DNA from: Paraglaciecola sp. L3A3
GTDB lineage: Bacteria > Pseudomonadota > Gammaproteobacteria > Enterobacterales > Alteromonadaceae
Direction: 5' to 3'
DNA: 64,000 bases
NCBI RefSeq assembly: GCF_009796765.1
Contig: NZ_CP047023.1
Coordinates: forward strand, 2,711,501-2,775,500
Positions 37,791 to 46,708 of the stretch are shown here, piece after piece. The position numbers and the translations under genes were made by a program. Each line of letters starts with the position of its first letter. The stretch's first letter is position 1. The notes under the pieces were generated by a model that made no database searches, was not told the DNA's origin, and saw nothing but the letters and a program-made list of their open reading frames with translations.

Positions 37791-38843
37791 ATGGTTCGCA
37801 GTATCGCTTTTGTTAGTTTTTACCTTTTTTCTTCATATCTATATGCCATACAAGTTGAGGTTATTACTCCTAAAATAAAAAGTCAGCAATTAGAGCTAAC
37901 CTTGACCGGCAGTATTGAAGCTTTAAATGACAGTCAATTAACCAGTTTAGAGTCTGGAGTCATTGAAAAAGTGTTCGTCGATGCGGGACAAAAAGTACAA
38001 AAAGGACAAGTGTTAGCACAACTCGATTTAGCCTTAGCTAAATTACACTTAGAACAATCCGAAGCAGGCCTGTTAGTTGCGCAAGTTAAGCAGCAAGAAA
38101 GTCAACGTTTATACGATGAAATCGTTGATCTTACTAAGCATCAGGTCATCGCAAAAACCTTATTAGCAGAGCGCAAAGCCAACCTAGCAAATAGCCAAGC
38201 GTTGGTCGCACAAGCTCAAGCAGCTATTGCTTTACAACAAGAAATTTTAAACCGACATACAATCAAAGCGCCTTTTGCTGGTGTTATTGCCCAGCGCTTT
38301 GTTGGCCTAGGTGAATGGATTACTCCTCAAACGCCAATATTACAGCTTATTTCGGATAGCCATTTACGCATTTATGTTGATATCCCCCAAGAATATTTTA
38401 ATAGGTTTAAGCAAAATGCCAACATCCAAACTGATATCACAACGAATACTCACCAAGTTCAGTCTTTATCGATATCACAGTTGATCCCTATATCAGATCC
38501 CAGTAGTCGCACCTTTAGGGCCCGAATAGATTTACCACAAAATACATCACTCATTTCAGGCATGGCAGTGAATGTTACTTTGTATCTCCCTTCTCCTGAG
38601 CAACAACCTATAATGGTTATTCCTAAATCAGCGATTAAACGCCATCCCGATGGTAACTACAGCGTGTTTATTGTTGAACAAAGTAAATTACAGCGCGTGA
38701 TTGTACAACTAATTAATAGTCAATTTGAGCAAGTAGAAGTCAAAGGACTCTCTCCTTTACATCAAGTCGTCACTACTGCTGACAGTATACTTGAGACTGG
38801 CTTGTCAGTGACCATCACCAAGGGAAGTCAATCAGGTGTTTAA
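37791..38843 (+). CDS. RND efflux periplasmic adaptor (membrane fusion protein)
   Basis: 350-residue adaptor linking an RND pump to an outer-membrane channel. It starts with a signal peptide (SIAFVSFYLFSSYLYA). The lipoyl half motif is GVIEKVFVDAGQKVQKGQVLAQLD, followed by a short coiled-coil hairpin rich in Q, A and L (about 85-145) and the second half-lipoyl TIKAPFAGVIAQRFV. Beta-barrel and membrane-proximal domains follow. It overlaps the pump gene by 8 bases. The outer-membrane partner is not in the window, so TolC is likely shared. Confidence 0.94.
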   Translation: MVRSIAFVSFYLFSSYLYAIQVEVITPKIKSQQLELTLTGSIEALNDSQLTSLESGVIEKVFVDAGQKVQKGQVLAQLDLALAKLHLEQSEAGLLVAQVKQQESQRLYDEIVDLTKHQVIAKTLLAERKANLANSQALVAQAQAAIALQQEILNRHTIKAPFAGVIAQRFVGLGEWITPQTPILQLISDSHLRIYVDIPQEYFNRFKQNANIQTDITTNTHQVQSLSISQLIPISDPSSRTFRARIDLPQNTSLISGMAVNVTLYLPSPEQQPIMVIPKSAIKRHPDGNYSVFIVEQSKLQRVIVQLINSQFEQVEVKGLSPLHQVVTTADSILETGLSVTITKGSQSGV

Positions 38844-41800
38844 AAAAGTTATCAATCAAGGCACCATAGTCGCCGTTATTGTTACTATTATTTGTGTCCT
38901 AGGTATAGTCGGCGCACTAAAAATACCAGTGCAAATGATCCCAGACCTTGAAGTAAAAACCATTTCTGTACAAACAGGTTGGTCTGGTGCTACGCCCCAA
39001 GATATCGAAAAAGAAATACTGTTAGAACAAGAGCGGTATTTACGCAACCTTCCCAATTTAAAACGAATGATTTCTTATGCTTCTATGGGCAGTGCCAGTA
39101 TAGAACTTGAGTTCCCATTTGGTGTTGATATTAATGACGCCATGATCAACGTTAATAATGCTTTGAGCCAAGTATCGTCTTATCCTGAAAATGTCGATCA
39201 GCCAAGACTGATCTCAAGTTCTTTCTCTAGTAATGCCTTCATGTATTACACCTTAAAACCGCAAAATGGTAACCCTCTCAATTTAGATATGGATTTAATT
39301 CTCGATTACGCCGAGGATTATGTTCGGCCCAGAATGGAAAGTGTCAAAGGTGTTTCTGAGGTCAGTGTCAGTGGCGGTGCAGCTCGCCAAATTCAAATCA
39401 AAATTGACCCATCTCGTTTAGCGCAAAGAGGGATAAGTATTGCTCAAGTAAGAGATGCGGTACGGAATCGAAATTCCGACGCCTCAGCTGGTGATATTGA
39501 AACGACTAAAGAGCGGTTTTTAATTCGAGTATTAGGCAGATTCGAACAAGTATCCGAATTAGAAGCTCTTATCATTAAGCGTACCAATAACACTAATATC
39601 TATCTTAAAGATGTAGCCGAAATAGCGCTAGATCACTATGAAACCAGAGGCTTATCTTATTTTGATGGCGAACGCACTATCCGCTTATCTGTGCGCAGAG
39701 AAAATGGCTCCAATGTTTTAAATATCAAAGAACAAATGCTCACTGTAGTTGAAAGAATTAATGCAGATTTATTGCAATTTAATGGCTTGGAACTCATTTT
39801 AACCAGTGATGATGTCAAGTACGTTAAAAGCTCTTTGTTCAATGTTTGGGTTAACTTAATATTAGGGGCGCTTCTTGCCACGTCCGTTATGTATTACTTT
39901 TTACGCTCAGCTAAGGTCACCCTAATTGGTATAATAGGGATCCCTATTTGTACCATAGCCGCATTTTTAGCCTTACTGATGTTTGGCAGAACTATCAATG
40001 TGATTTCTTTAGCAGGGGTAGCATTTGCCATTGGTATGACAGTCGATAACACCATAGTCGTATTAGAAAGTATTATGCAGGCTAAACAACGCAGTAAAAA
40101 CAGTCTAGAAGCTGCTTTAAAAGGTGTACAAGATGTTTGGCCTGCTGTACTGGCCTCTACAGCCACTACTATTTTAGTCTTTGCTCCCATACTCTTTGTT
40201 CAGCAAGAAGCCGGACAGTTATACTCGGATATTGCCATTGCTATATCTGGGGCTATCATAGCGTCAATGTTAGTCGCCATATTTGTAGTGCCAGTCACCA
40301 CAGCTAATTTTCACTCATCAAGTTCCCCCCCTAAGCAAAAAGTATTATCCAAAACTTGGTTAATATTTGTGGAAACCTTTATTAAAACGCCCAAAAGAGC
40401 CAAGACGACTGTCGTTAGTTTTATTATTTTCACTATGGGTTTAGCTTATTTACTGATGCCCGCAGCAGAATATTTACCCGAAGGAGAAGAGCCTAAAGCC
40501 TTTTCAATTATGATTGCCCCGCCAAGTTACAATTTAACTGAAATGGCTAGAATTGGAGAAGAGATAAGAAGCTATCTTGATGAATACGTGAAAGATCCCA
40601 GTGATCGTTTTGAACAAGGCGAAACTGACATGCCTCCCCTTGCCTATTATATGATGTCTATATCAGCCGGTAGAATTTGGTTATTAAGTAGCCCTATTGA
40701 AGCTGAATATATTCATCAAATGATGGAAGCCATTACCAACAAATTTAAAAGTTACGATAATATGCGAGCCTTTTCTTCTAGAGGCTCCATCATTTCTAGT
40801 AACGATGGAGGCACCAGAGCGGTAGCGGTTGATATATCAGGCGCTAACCTTGTTGAGTTATATCAAGCTGCGCAAGCTGTCTATGATCAAGCACAAGTAA
40901 TTTTTGATGATCCACAAATTAACTCCCAACCCAATTCTTTAAGTCTTAATCAGCCACTAATTGAAGTGTTGCCACGATGGGAAAGATTAGCCGAATTAGG
41001 TTTAAATAATGCTGAACTCGGCTATGCCATATCAGCCTTAAGTGACGGTGCATATGTTGACGAATTTATATTAGACGATGATAAAGTCGATATTTTCCTT
41101 TTTAGCCAAGCTGGAAATGAACAAAGTTTAGCCCAGCTAGCCAATTCATCTATCATCACCCCTGTGGGAAAAGTTTTGCCATTAAGTGCCTTAGCCGATA
41201 TGAGATCCAGTTATAGCAGCGATAGTTTGCGACGGGTGGACGGTAAACGTACTGTGTCAGTGTATATAATTCCCCCACGGAATGTGGCTTTAGAAATTGC
41301 TGAACAGAAAGTCAGACAAGAGCTATTAACTGAGTTACAACAAAAAGGCAAAATAGCGCAAGGCATCAACTTGACCATTAGTGGCGCAGCTGATCAGCTA
41401 GAAGCCACCAAAAACTCACTATCAAGCAACTTTATTATCTCTATCATTCTCAGTTATTTATTGCTGGTCGCTATTTTTACACACTGGCGATTACCTTTAT
41501 TTATCTTAGCGACTATCCCACTTGGTATGGCAGGCGGATTACTCGGACTCATTTCAATTAATGGTATCAATGGCCTGTTTGCCCAAATGGGCTTACCCAA
41601 TTTTCATCAACCGCTGGATATGATCACCATGTTAGGTTTCTTAATCTTGCTCGGCACTGTGGTCAACAACCCTATCTTAATTGTTGATCAAACCCGTAAA
41701 AACCTAATGCAAGACAATACCGATGTATTAGCGGCAGTCAAAGCAGCAGTGCAAAAACGTCTAATGCCAATACTGATGTCTACTTTTACTACGGTATTTG

Positions 41801-41955
41801 GTCTGGCCCCTTTAGTGTTAATACCAGGAGAAGGTACTGAGCTTTATCGGGGGGTGGGTATTATCGTTTTATGTGGCATAGTATTTTCTACACTACTGAC
41901 ATTAACTTTTTTGCCTGCACTTTTGGTTACAGTACTCAAAAATAAGCAGGCATAA
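38836..41955 (+). CDS. RND family efflux pump, inner-membrane permease
   Basis: 1039-residue AcrB-like proton antiporter. It begins at a GTG overlapping the adaptor stop, with GGAAG upstream. Twelve helices flank two large periplasmic loops. Typical segments are VQTGWSGATPQDIEKEI, AFAIGMTVDNTIVVLE in helix 4 (contains the proton-relay Asp), and MPILMSTFTTVFGLAPLVL near the C-terminus. It is of the less-studied class with a two-gene operon and no own channel. Substrates could be drugs, dyes, lipids or solvents. Confidence 0.94.
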   Translation: MFKKVINQGTIVAVIVTIICVLGIVGALKIPVQMIPDLEVKTISVQTGWSGATPQDIEKEILLEQERYLRNLPNLKRMISYASMGSASIELEFPFGVDINDAMINVNNALSQVSSYPENVDQPRLISSSFSSNAFMYYTLKPQNGNPLNLDMDLILDYAEDYVRPRMESVKGVSEVSVSGGAARQIQIKIDPSRLAQRGISIAQVRDAVRNRNSDASAGDIETTKERFLIRVLGRFEQVSELEALIIKRTNNTNIYLKDVAEIALDHYETRGLSYFDGERTIRLSVRRENGSNVLNIKEQMLTVVERINADLLQFNGLELILTSDDVKYVKSSLFNVWVNLILGALLATSVMYYFLRSAKVTLIGIIGIPICTIAAFLALLMFGRTINVISLAGVAFAIGMTVDNTIVVLESIMQAKQRSKNSLEAALKGVQDVWPAVLASTATTILVFAPILFVQQEAGQLYSDIAIAISGAIIASMLVAIFVVPVTTANFHSSSSPPKQKVLSKTWLIFVETFIKTPKRAKTTVVSFIIFTMGLAYLLMPAAEYLPEGEEPKAFSIMIAPPSYNLTEMARIGEEIRSYLDEYVKDPSDRFEQGETDMPPLAYYMMSISAGRIWLLSSPIEAEYIHQMMEAITNKFKSYDNMRAFSSRGSIISSNDGGTRAVAVDISGANLVELYQAAQAVYDQAQVIFDDPQINSQPNSLSLNQPLIEVLPRWERLAELGLNNAELGYAISALSDGAYVDEFILDDDKVDIFLFSQAGNEQSLAQLANSSIITPVGKVLPLSALADMRSSYSSDSLRRVDGKRTVSVYIIPPRNVALEIAEQKVRQELLTELQQKGKIAQGINLTISGAADQLEATKNSLSSNFIISIILSYLLLVAIFTHWRLPLFILATIPLGMAGGLLGLISINGINGLFAQMGLPNFHQPLDMITMLGFLILLGTVVNNPILIVDQTRKNLMQDNTDVLAAVKAAVQKRLMPILMSTFTTVFGLAPLVLIPGEGTELYRGVGIIVLCGIVFSTLLTLTFLPALLVTVLKNKQA

Positions 41956-41966
41956 TATTACTAGCT

Positions 41967-42749
41967 TTAAGTTGAATGAATATCAGCCATCAATATTTGA
42001 TTGATGGCTTTTGCAGATTTTTCTGGCTGTTCTAACGGGAAAAGATGATAACCATCAAAACAAATCAATTTAAAATGAGGATGGTTTTTCTGCCACCACT
42101 TTACGTCTGATTGACCAAATACATTACTATGTTTTGCATAAATGATAGTGCCTTTCACCTTTGACAGATCTTTAGGTAATCGGGTCACTGCGTGATTAAA
42201 AATATCTGCTTCCACTTGCGGCGAAAACGTCAGTTCACATTGTGAACCTACTTTGACTAAACCATGATTGATATAACTTTGATAACAATTTTTATGGAAG
42301 TTTTTAAACAACGACTTATTTTGATAATAATCAAATGCATGTTGATGATCAGTAAATTGGAAGCGTCTTTTTCTGGTTTGTTTGGCTGGACTGAATCCTT
42401 CCCACAAGCCCAATGTTTGCGCCATTTTAATAATGAAACGCTTTTGACTGCCTAAGGTCACAGGATCAATCAGTATCAATTGCTCAAATAGTTCAGGTCT
42501 TTCAGCCGCTGCAAGTAAAGTGGCGGCGGCTCCAGCTGAGTGCCCCATGCCAACTACTGGTTGATCATTATGGCTAGCAATATATTCAATCAATTCATCT
42601 TTTAGAAAGGTAAGATTGTGTTTATTTTTAAATCCAGCATGACCCATAGTATTGATAAAGTCGATACTGGCATTCTCTAACAAACTAAAAAAGTATTCAT
42701 AAGACAATGCGGGAAAGCCGTTAGCGTGGGCAAAATGTATTTTTTTCAT
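41967..42749 (-). CDS. Alpha/beta hydrolase
   Basis: 260-residue cytoplasmic serine hydrolase. The nucleophile elbow is GMGHSAGAA with S71; the oxyanion region is HFAHANGFPALSYEYF; the base His is in FDGYHLFPLEQPEKSA. The acid is probably an Asp in the ILIDP or later region. It is convergent with the RND pump gene (11 bases apart), with no operon partner. The substrate, ester or lactone, is unknown. Confidence 0.88.
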   Translation of the reverse strand: MKKIHFAHANGFPALSYEYFFSLLENASIDFINTMGHAGFKNKHNLTFLKDELIEYIASHNDQPVVGMGHSAGAAATLLAAAERPELFEQLILIDPVTLGSQKRFIIKMAQTLGLWEGFSPAKQTRKRRFQFTDHQHAFDYYQNKSLFKNFHKNCYQSYINHGLVKVGSQCELTFSPQVEADIFNHAVTRLPKDLSKVKGTIIYAKHSNVFGQSDVKWWQKNHPHFKLICFDGYHLFPLEQPEKSAKAINQILMADIHST

Positions 42750-42948
42750 TCTGTTATCATAACAACAGATCGGATCAGTGAAAACAAATAATCTTTATCT
42801 TGGGAATATCTGACCATAGCAAACATAAATCTAAGTCCGGATAAGAAATATCGTCCAAGCTAAATTTAACAATATAACTCAATAGATTAAATACATTCGC
42901 CAAAATTCCTCAACTGAACTCTCACTCGGTAACGGAGTTTTTCGTGGA

Positions 42949-43036
42949 TAGCAAGGTGGATTTTCGTATGCTATAGCTGGCTATTGTTAGAAAATCCAAC
43001 ACTGCTAGGCGCAAAAAAGCGATATTGAGGCTCGGA
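42949..43036. repeat. Dispersed intergenic repeat (fullest copy)
   Basis: In the gap between the hydrolase and GH16 genes, bases about 42949-43012 form an imperfect 17-18-bp inverted repeat: a TAGCAAGGTGGATTTTC arm and a GAAAATCCAACACTGCTA arm around a 20-odd-base loop. Bases 42974-43010 match 29 of 37 with 11376-11412. A second small hairpin, GCTCGG / CCGAGC, follows at about 43030. It resembles a REP- or MITE-like family; only two copies are seen here. Confidence 0.45.
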
Positions 43037-43056
43037 TTATCCCGAGCTCAGGTTAG

Positions 43057-44127
43057 TTACTTTACATTTGGTTTTTTCTTATAATATCTGACGTAATCAA
43101 ACTTCATACTTGTGCCATCAATATCATCAGATACTGTACCGGCTATTTCGGCTGATAGAATCGCTAAACTAAGTAGAATGTTTGTTTCTGAGTGATTAAA
43201 ATCATTTTCTTCGACCCGAATTAACTTACCATCAAAATAAAACTCGTGTCTATTTTCGTCCCAAGCGTATCCATAGGTATGGTACTCTTCAGAAAAATCA
43301 CCATCTGCAGTATCAATTATATGATCTTTAAAGTGGTTAACTTTACCATTTTGTAATGTAGTTACATCCGTCCAGTTATGGATATTGGTGTTAATTTCAT
43401 TTGGGTAATGACCTTCATTAATATCGATTTCAAAGGCTTTTTCTCCTTCCTTTACACCTTTGGTTTTTGGCCATAACCAAAACGAGTTATTGGTCCCTTT
43501 AGCCCCTGCATATTTATATTTTGCTTCAAAATAACCATATTTAAATGTTCTTTTTGTCCAAATATTGCCACAAGTCCAATCTTGACCGCCACGACTCTCC
43601 TTTATTGCTTTTAATTCCAATATGCCATCATGCACTTTGGCATTATCGCGCCAACGGCTGCACAATACATAAGGGTTTTCAGTTGGCCCATTTTGAGAAA
43701 CCCACTTTTCGTCTAATTGTTCATCTGGGTAGTCAAAGTCGTCTGCCCACTCTAAATCCCAGTCGGCTAAGTTTATTGTTTTGTTTTCATCAAGGGCTAA
43801 TCGGTCTTTAACAGTAACAGCTAAATTAGCGGTAAAATTGCCATCTGTAGTGGTAGCCTGAATGGTGGCATCCCCAGCTGATTTAGCTTTAATTTCACCA
43901 TTTTGGCTGATCGCAACAATCGTGGGATCACTTGATTTAAAGGTGACCGATTTATCTTCCGCGCTAGTGGGACTAATTAGGGTGGCAACATATTTTTCCT
44001 GACCAACTGCAATTGACATAGTGGCAGGTTCAAGACTAATGCCTTGTACTTTATCTACATCTGCCAATGCACCGTTGCTCACACCTACTAACAGCATCAA
44101 TTGAGCTGCCAATTTAATATTTTTCAT
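43057..44127 (-). CDS. GH16 glycoside hydrolase with N-terminal Ig-like (BIG2) domain
   Basis: 356-residue secreted enzyme that cuts beta-glycans such as laminarin, agar, porphyran or carrageenan. A signal peptide (residues 1-22, ending ALA) is followed by a BIG2 domain (about 28-107; SLEPATMSIAVGQ, GDATIQATTTDG) and GH16 (about 118-350). The catalytic motif ExDxxE is E233-I-D235-I-N-E238, with upstream YGYFEAKYKY and NSFWLWP. It follows the FecR-LamG gene by 81 bases on the same strand, so it is probably part of the sigma-factor operon. The exact polysaccharide is not predictable by eye. Confidence 0.93.
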   Translation of the reverse strand: MKNIKLAAQLMLLVGVSNGALADVDKVQGISLEPATMSIAVGQEKYVATLISPTSAEDKSVTFKSSDPTIVAISQNGEIKAKSAGDATIQATTTDGNFTANLAVTVKDRLALDENKTINLADWDLEWADDFDYPDEQLDEKWVSQNGPTENPYVLCSRWRDNAKVHDGILELKAIKESRGGQDWTCGNIWTKRTFKYGYFEAKYKYAGAKGTNNSFWLWPKTKGVKEGEKAFEIDINEGHYPNEINTNIHNWTDVTTLQNGKVNHFKDHIIDTADGDFSEEYHTYGYAWDENRHEFYFDGKLIRVEENDFNHSETNILLSLAILSAEIAGTVSDDIDGTSMKFDYVRYYKKKPNVK

Positions 44128-44208
44128 TTACTTACCTTATTATTATTTATGCTTGTAAGACATTTGTATTAATAGTGCTTTTTTGACACTTATTAAGCAG
44201 TTATTTGC

Positions 44209-45807
44209 TTAATTAATTTTATTGTTTACCATTATTTGTTGTACTTGTTCTTGATCTAACGCTGCATTCACCACAAACAACTCATCAACCCAACCTTTAA
44301 AATACTTATCTAGATAATGTATTTGTTTCTCGTCAAATCCTATATTACGTCCCATAGATAAGGATTTTGATTTTGGATGTTTAAGTTTAGTTAACACTTT
44401 TGCGAAAGATTTATTCTTGGTTTTTTCTAACATTCCATCTACATATAATAAAACATGGGTAGCTATATTTGAGCTCTCCCCTCCATACATGACAATTGCC
44501 ACGTGATGCCATTTATCATCTCTTAAATCCGTACTGCCCACTACTTGTGCGTTATACGTGCCAACTCGAATACAGCCAATTTGGCCATCAACATGTTCAG
44601 GATTAGGTGATATTTGCCATGACGCATAATCTTCCTGTAATCCCCAGCTCAATATTCCATAGGCATTATTAACAGAAAAGTGATGGGGAATTTTCAGCCA
44701 AAAAGCCACAGTTCTGGGATTGTCATCAGCTATACCTGGAAACTCAGTCTCTAACCAACTGCCATTACCATCAAAAAATACTGCCTCACCGAACACGCCA
44801 TTTCCTTGGGTTATTTTTTTACCTTCAGTGATATTTCTATCCATTGCTGAATATTGTTTATCATCAATACCTTTGCCCATGGATGGAAAACCATTATTGA
44901 TTTTTTCATTAAATGTCCAATGTAAAAATTCTGGTGCTTTAGCTGATTTTCCCGGTAAAGCACGCATAAACTTTGCAGACTCACTGGTAATCTCAAACAT
45001 TTCTTGTTGTTTATTAAAACCTAATGCTTGATCTTTCTTTATGTGTTTATAAGTTTGTGAACGATTTGAGCGGGCTTTCACCTCACCTTCAATTACGTGA
45101 ATTTGTGAGTCACCGCTTTGATCAACCCGAACTGCAAATTCAGTTCCTAGGTCAACAATTTCTGAACTAGGTGTGTCAATTTTAAATCCAATAGCCTGCT
45201 CAGGGACTCTTGCCACTAAAATTCCCTTATTTACCACAACCAAGTTTTCAGACTTAATATACAAATCAATAGGTGCTTCTAAAACCAACTTCACCCCATT
45301 AGTTAAGACTATTTCACTATATCCTTCGGATAAAACTATTCCTCCTTTTTTGATAGTTTTCCCTACTCTATAATCTACATAATTGGTCACAACCGATGCC
45401 ACTTTAGTAATCGTTGCAATATCTTTATTCAACATAAAGGCAGTGTAATAAATAACTAGGCCTGTACATAAAACAACACTGGCGGCCATAGAAAAAGTAT
45501 TCCAAAACCTTGGGGGGGGTGATTTAACTTGGCTATGATTATCAATTGATTTTATGACCTTGCTAGAAATATCCGCGTTAGGCGTGATATTAATCCGAGC
45601 GATGACCTCTTTAACAAATAGCTCTCTATCTTCTTCATTTAACTTATTGGCGAGTAAACGATCTGTGGCAACCACTTTTGCCAGTTCGGTTAATAATGCT
45701 GGGTTTTGTTTGCACTCAGTTAAAAGTGCTTGATAGACATCTTCGCCATTTAAATAAGCAGCGATTAATATTTCTTGTTTTTCCGTTAACGTCGGTAATG
45801 AACTCAC
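44209..45807 (-). CDS. FecR-domain / LamG-domain transmembrane regulator (anti-sigma-like)
   Basis: 532 residues. A cytoplasmic helical part (1-100) resembles anti-sigma N-termini, with ELFVKEVIARINI. A single membrane helix (about 103-125) follows. The periplasmic side has a FecR domain (about 145-245; KTIKKGGIVLSEG, LGTEFAVRVDQSG, VIEGEVKAR) and a C-terminal LamG/concanavalin-like domain (about 340-525; RTVAFWLKIP, DDKWHHVAIVMYGG, WVDELFVVNAAL). Its start overlaps the ECF sigma stop (ATGA), so the two are coupled. LamG probably binds a glycan and signals across the membrane to release the sigma factor. This architecture is common in Planctomycetes and Verrucomicrobia and rarer in Gammaproteobacteria. 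Confidence 0.9.
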   Translation of the reverse strand: MSSLPTLTEKQEILIAAYLNGEDVYQALLTECKQNPALLTELAKVVATDRLLANKLNEEDRELFVKEVIARINITPNADISSKVIKSIDNHSQVKSPPPRFWNTFSMAASVVLCTGLVIYYTAFMLNKDIATITKVASVVTNYVDYRVGKTIKKGGIVLSEGYSEIVLTNGVKLVLEAPIDLYIKSENLVVVNKGILVARVPEQAIGFKIDTPSSEIVDLGTEFAVRVDQSGDSQIHVIEGEVKARSNRSQTYKHIKKDQALGFNKQQEMFEITSESAKFMRALPGKSAKAPEFLHWTFNEKINNGFPSMGKGIDDKQYSAMDRNITEGKKITQGNGVFGEAVFFDGNGSWLETEFPGIADDNPRTVAFWLKIPHHFSVNNAYGILSWGLQEDYASWQISPNPEHVDGQIGCIRVGTYNAQVVGSTDLRDDKWHHVAIVMYGGESSNIATHVLLYVDGMLEKTKNKSFAKVLTKLKHPKSKSLSMGRNIGFDEKQIHYLDKYFKGWVDELFVVNAALDQEQVQQIMVNNKIN

Positions 45808-46373
45808 GATTTAAATCCCTCGATTGAAGAATCGATACAATCTTTTAAACGTTTTCTTATTCTAAACATTTGCATAGTCATAGCTGAATGTTTCACTTGA
45901 TATTTTTCTGTCATTTCGCTCATGGAAAAACCTTCAACATAATGATCAGTCATTAGTGTTTGCATTTTTGTATTGAGCTTTTTGAGACAATGTCTAAGTG
46001 CATCAAGAGAAGCCGATTCATTAGACTGATTGTAATGTTGATCTATCTCATTTTTTATCAAGTCATCTAATTCAGTGTCACTGCCCACAGCAATTGGTTT
46101 ATGTTTGCGAATATGGTTTTTATATAAGTTAAAGGCAATCCCCCTTAACCAAGCCCCAAAAGAACGGTCTTCCTCAAAATCAGTTATTTTATTGTAGGCC
46201 AGTATAAAAGTTTCTTGAGCTAGATCTTCAGCCTCATGAGGCTCAGACAATCGAACAATTAGAAAGGCGCGAACTGACACTTCATACCTTTTAACTAACA
46301 CTGAATAAGCATTTACATCACCGCTTTTGACTTGCTTGATCAGGTAGTAATCATCTATTTCATCGTGAATAAT
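45804..46373 (-). CDS. ECF RNA polymerase sigma factor with apparent non-AUG start
   Basis: Directs RNA polymerase to promoters of its regulon, probably the GH16 operon. Region 2 is HEAEDLAQETFILAYNKITDF and FGAWLRGIAFNLYKNHIRKH; region 4 is QTLMTDHYVEGFSMSEM and AMTMQMFRIRKRL. The first standard start, GTG at 46301, would cut off the conserved DYYLIKQVKSGDVNAYSVL segment that is in frame upstream. That frame is open to a TAA at 46386-46388 with no ATG, GTG or TTG. ATT codons at 46373 and 46370, with GGA six bases upstream, are the best remaining starts (about 190 residues). It overlaps the FecR-LamG gene. It resembles the Rhodopirellula/Verrucomicrobium sigma-70 family. Confidence 0.85.
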   Translation of the reverse strand: MIHDEIDDYYLIKQVKSGDVNAYSVLVKRYEVSVRAFLIVRLSEPHEAEDLAQETFILAYNKITDFEEDRSFGAWLRGIAFNLYKNHIRKHKPIAVGSDTELDDLIKNEIDQHYNQSNESASLDALRHCLKKLNTKMQTLMTDHYVEGFSMSEMTEKYQVKHSAMTMQMFRIRKRLKDCIDSSIEGFKS

Positions 46374-46708
46374 GTTATTTCCGTTTTATTTTTTCTGTAT
46401 TGACATCATCTATTGTCATCTGAAACTTGAACTGACACTTTAATTTTTATTTCGTTTTGCATATAGCCCCACGGCCCCAAATTAACAAAAAGTATATTTA
46501 AATAAACTAACGTTCTAAGAAGATACTTTCCATACTATGAATAATTCATTTTTAATAAAACAACATTTAAATATAAGATGTTACCAAGGGAGTGGTTATT
46601 ACAATGAGTTTGTAAATGTAGAGTATATTTAACAACTGTAAATTATTACAATTATCGATAGTGTTTATACATTTCTGGTGCTTACATTATCAAACATGGG
46701 CTTGTAAT
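46374..46708. promoter_or_regulatory. Divergent region, sigma operon / PAS-GGDEF-EAL gene
   Basis: 335 bases carrying both promoters. AT-rich, with no clear palindrome. The frame upstream of the sigma gene ends at 46386-46388. The GTG at 46661 in frame with the PAS gene has no good ribosome site. Confidence 0.3.

Noticed and set aside
44720..45031. 103-codon plus-strand frame
   Set aside because: Antisense to the FecR-LamG gene; no independent evidence.
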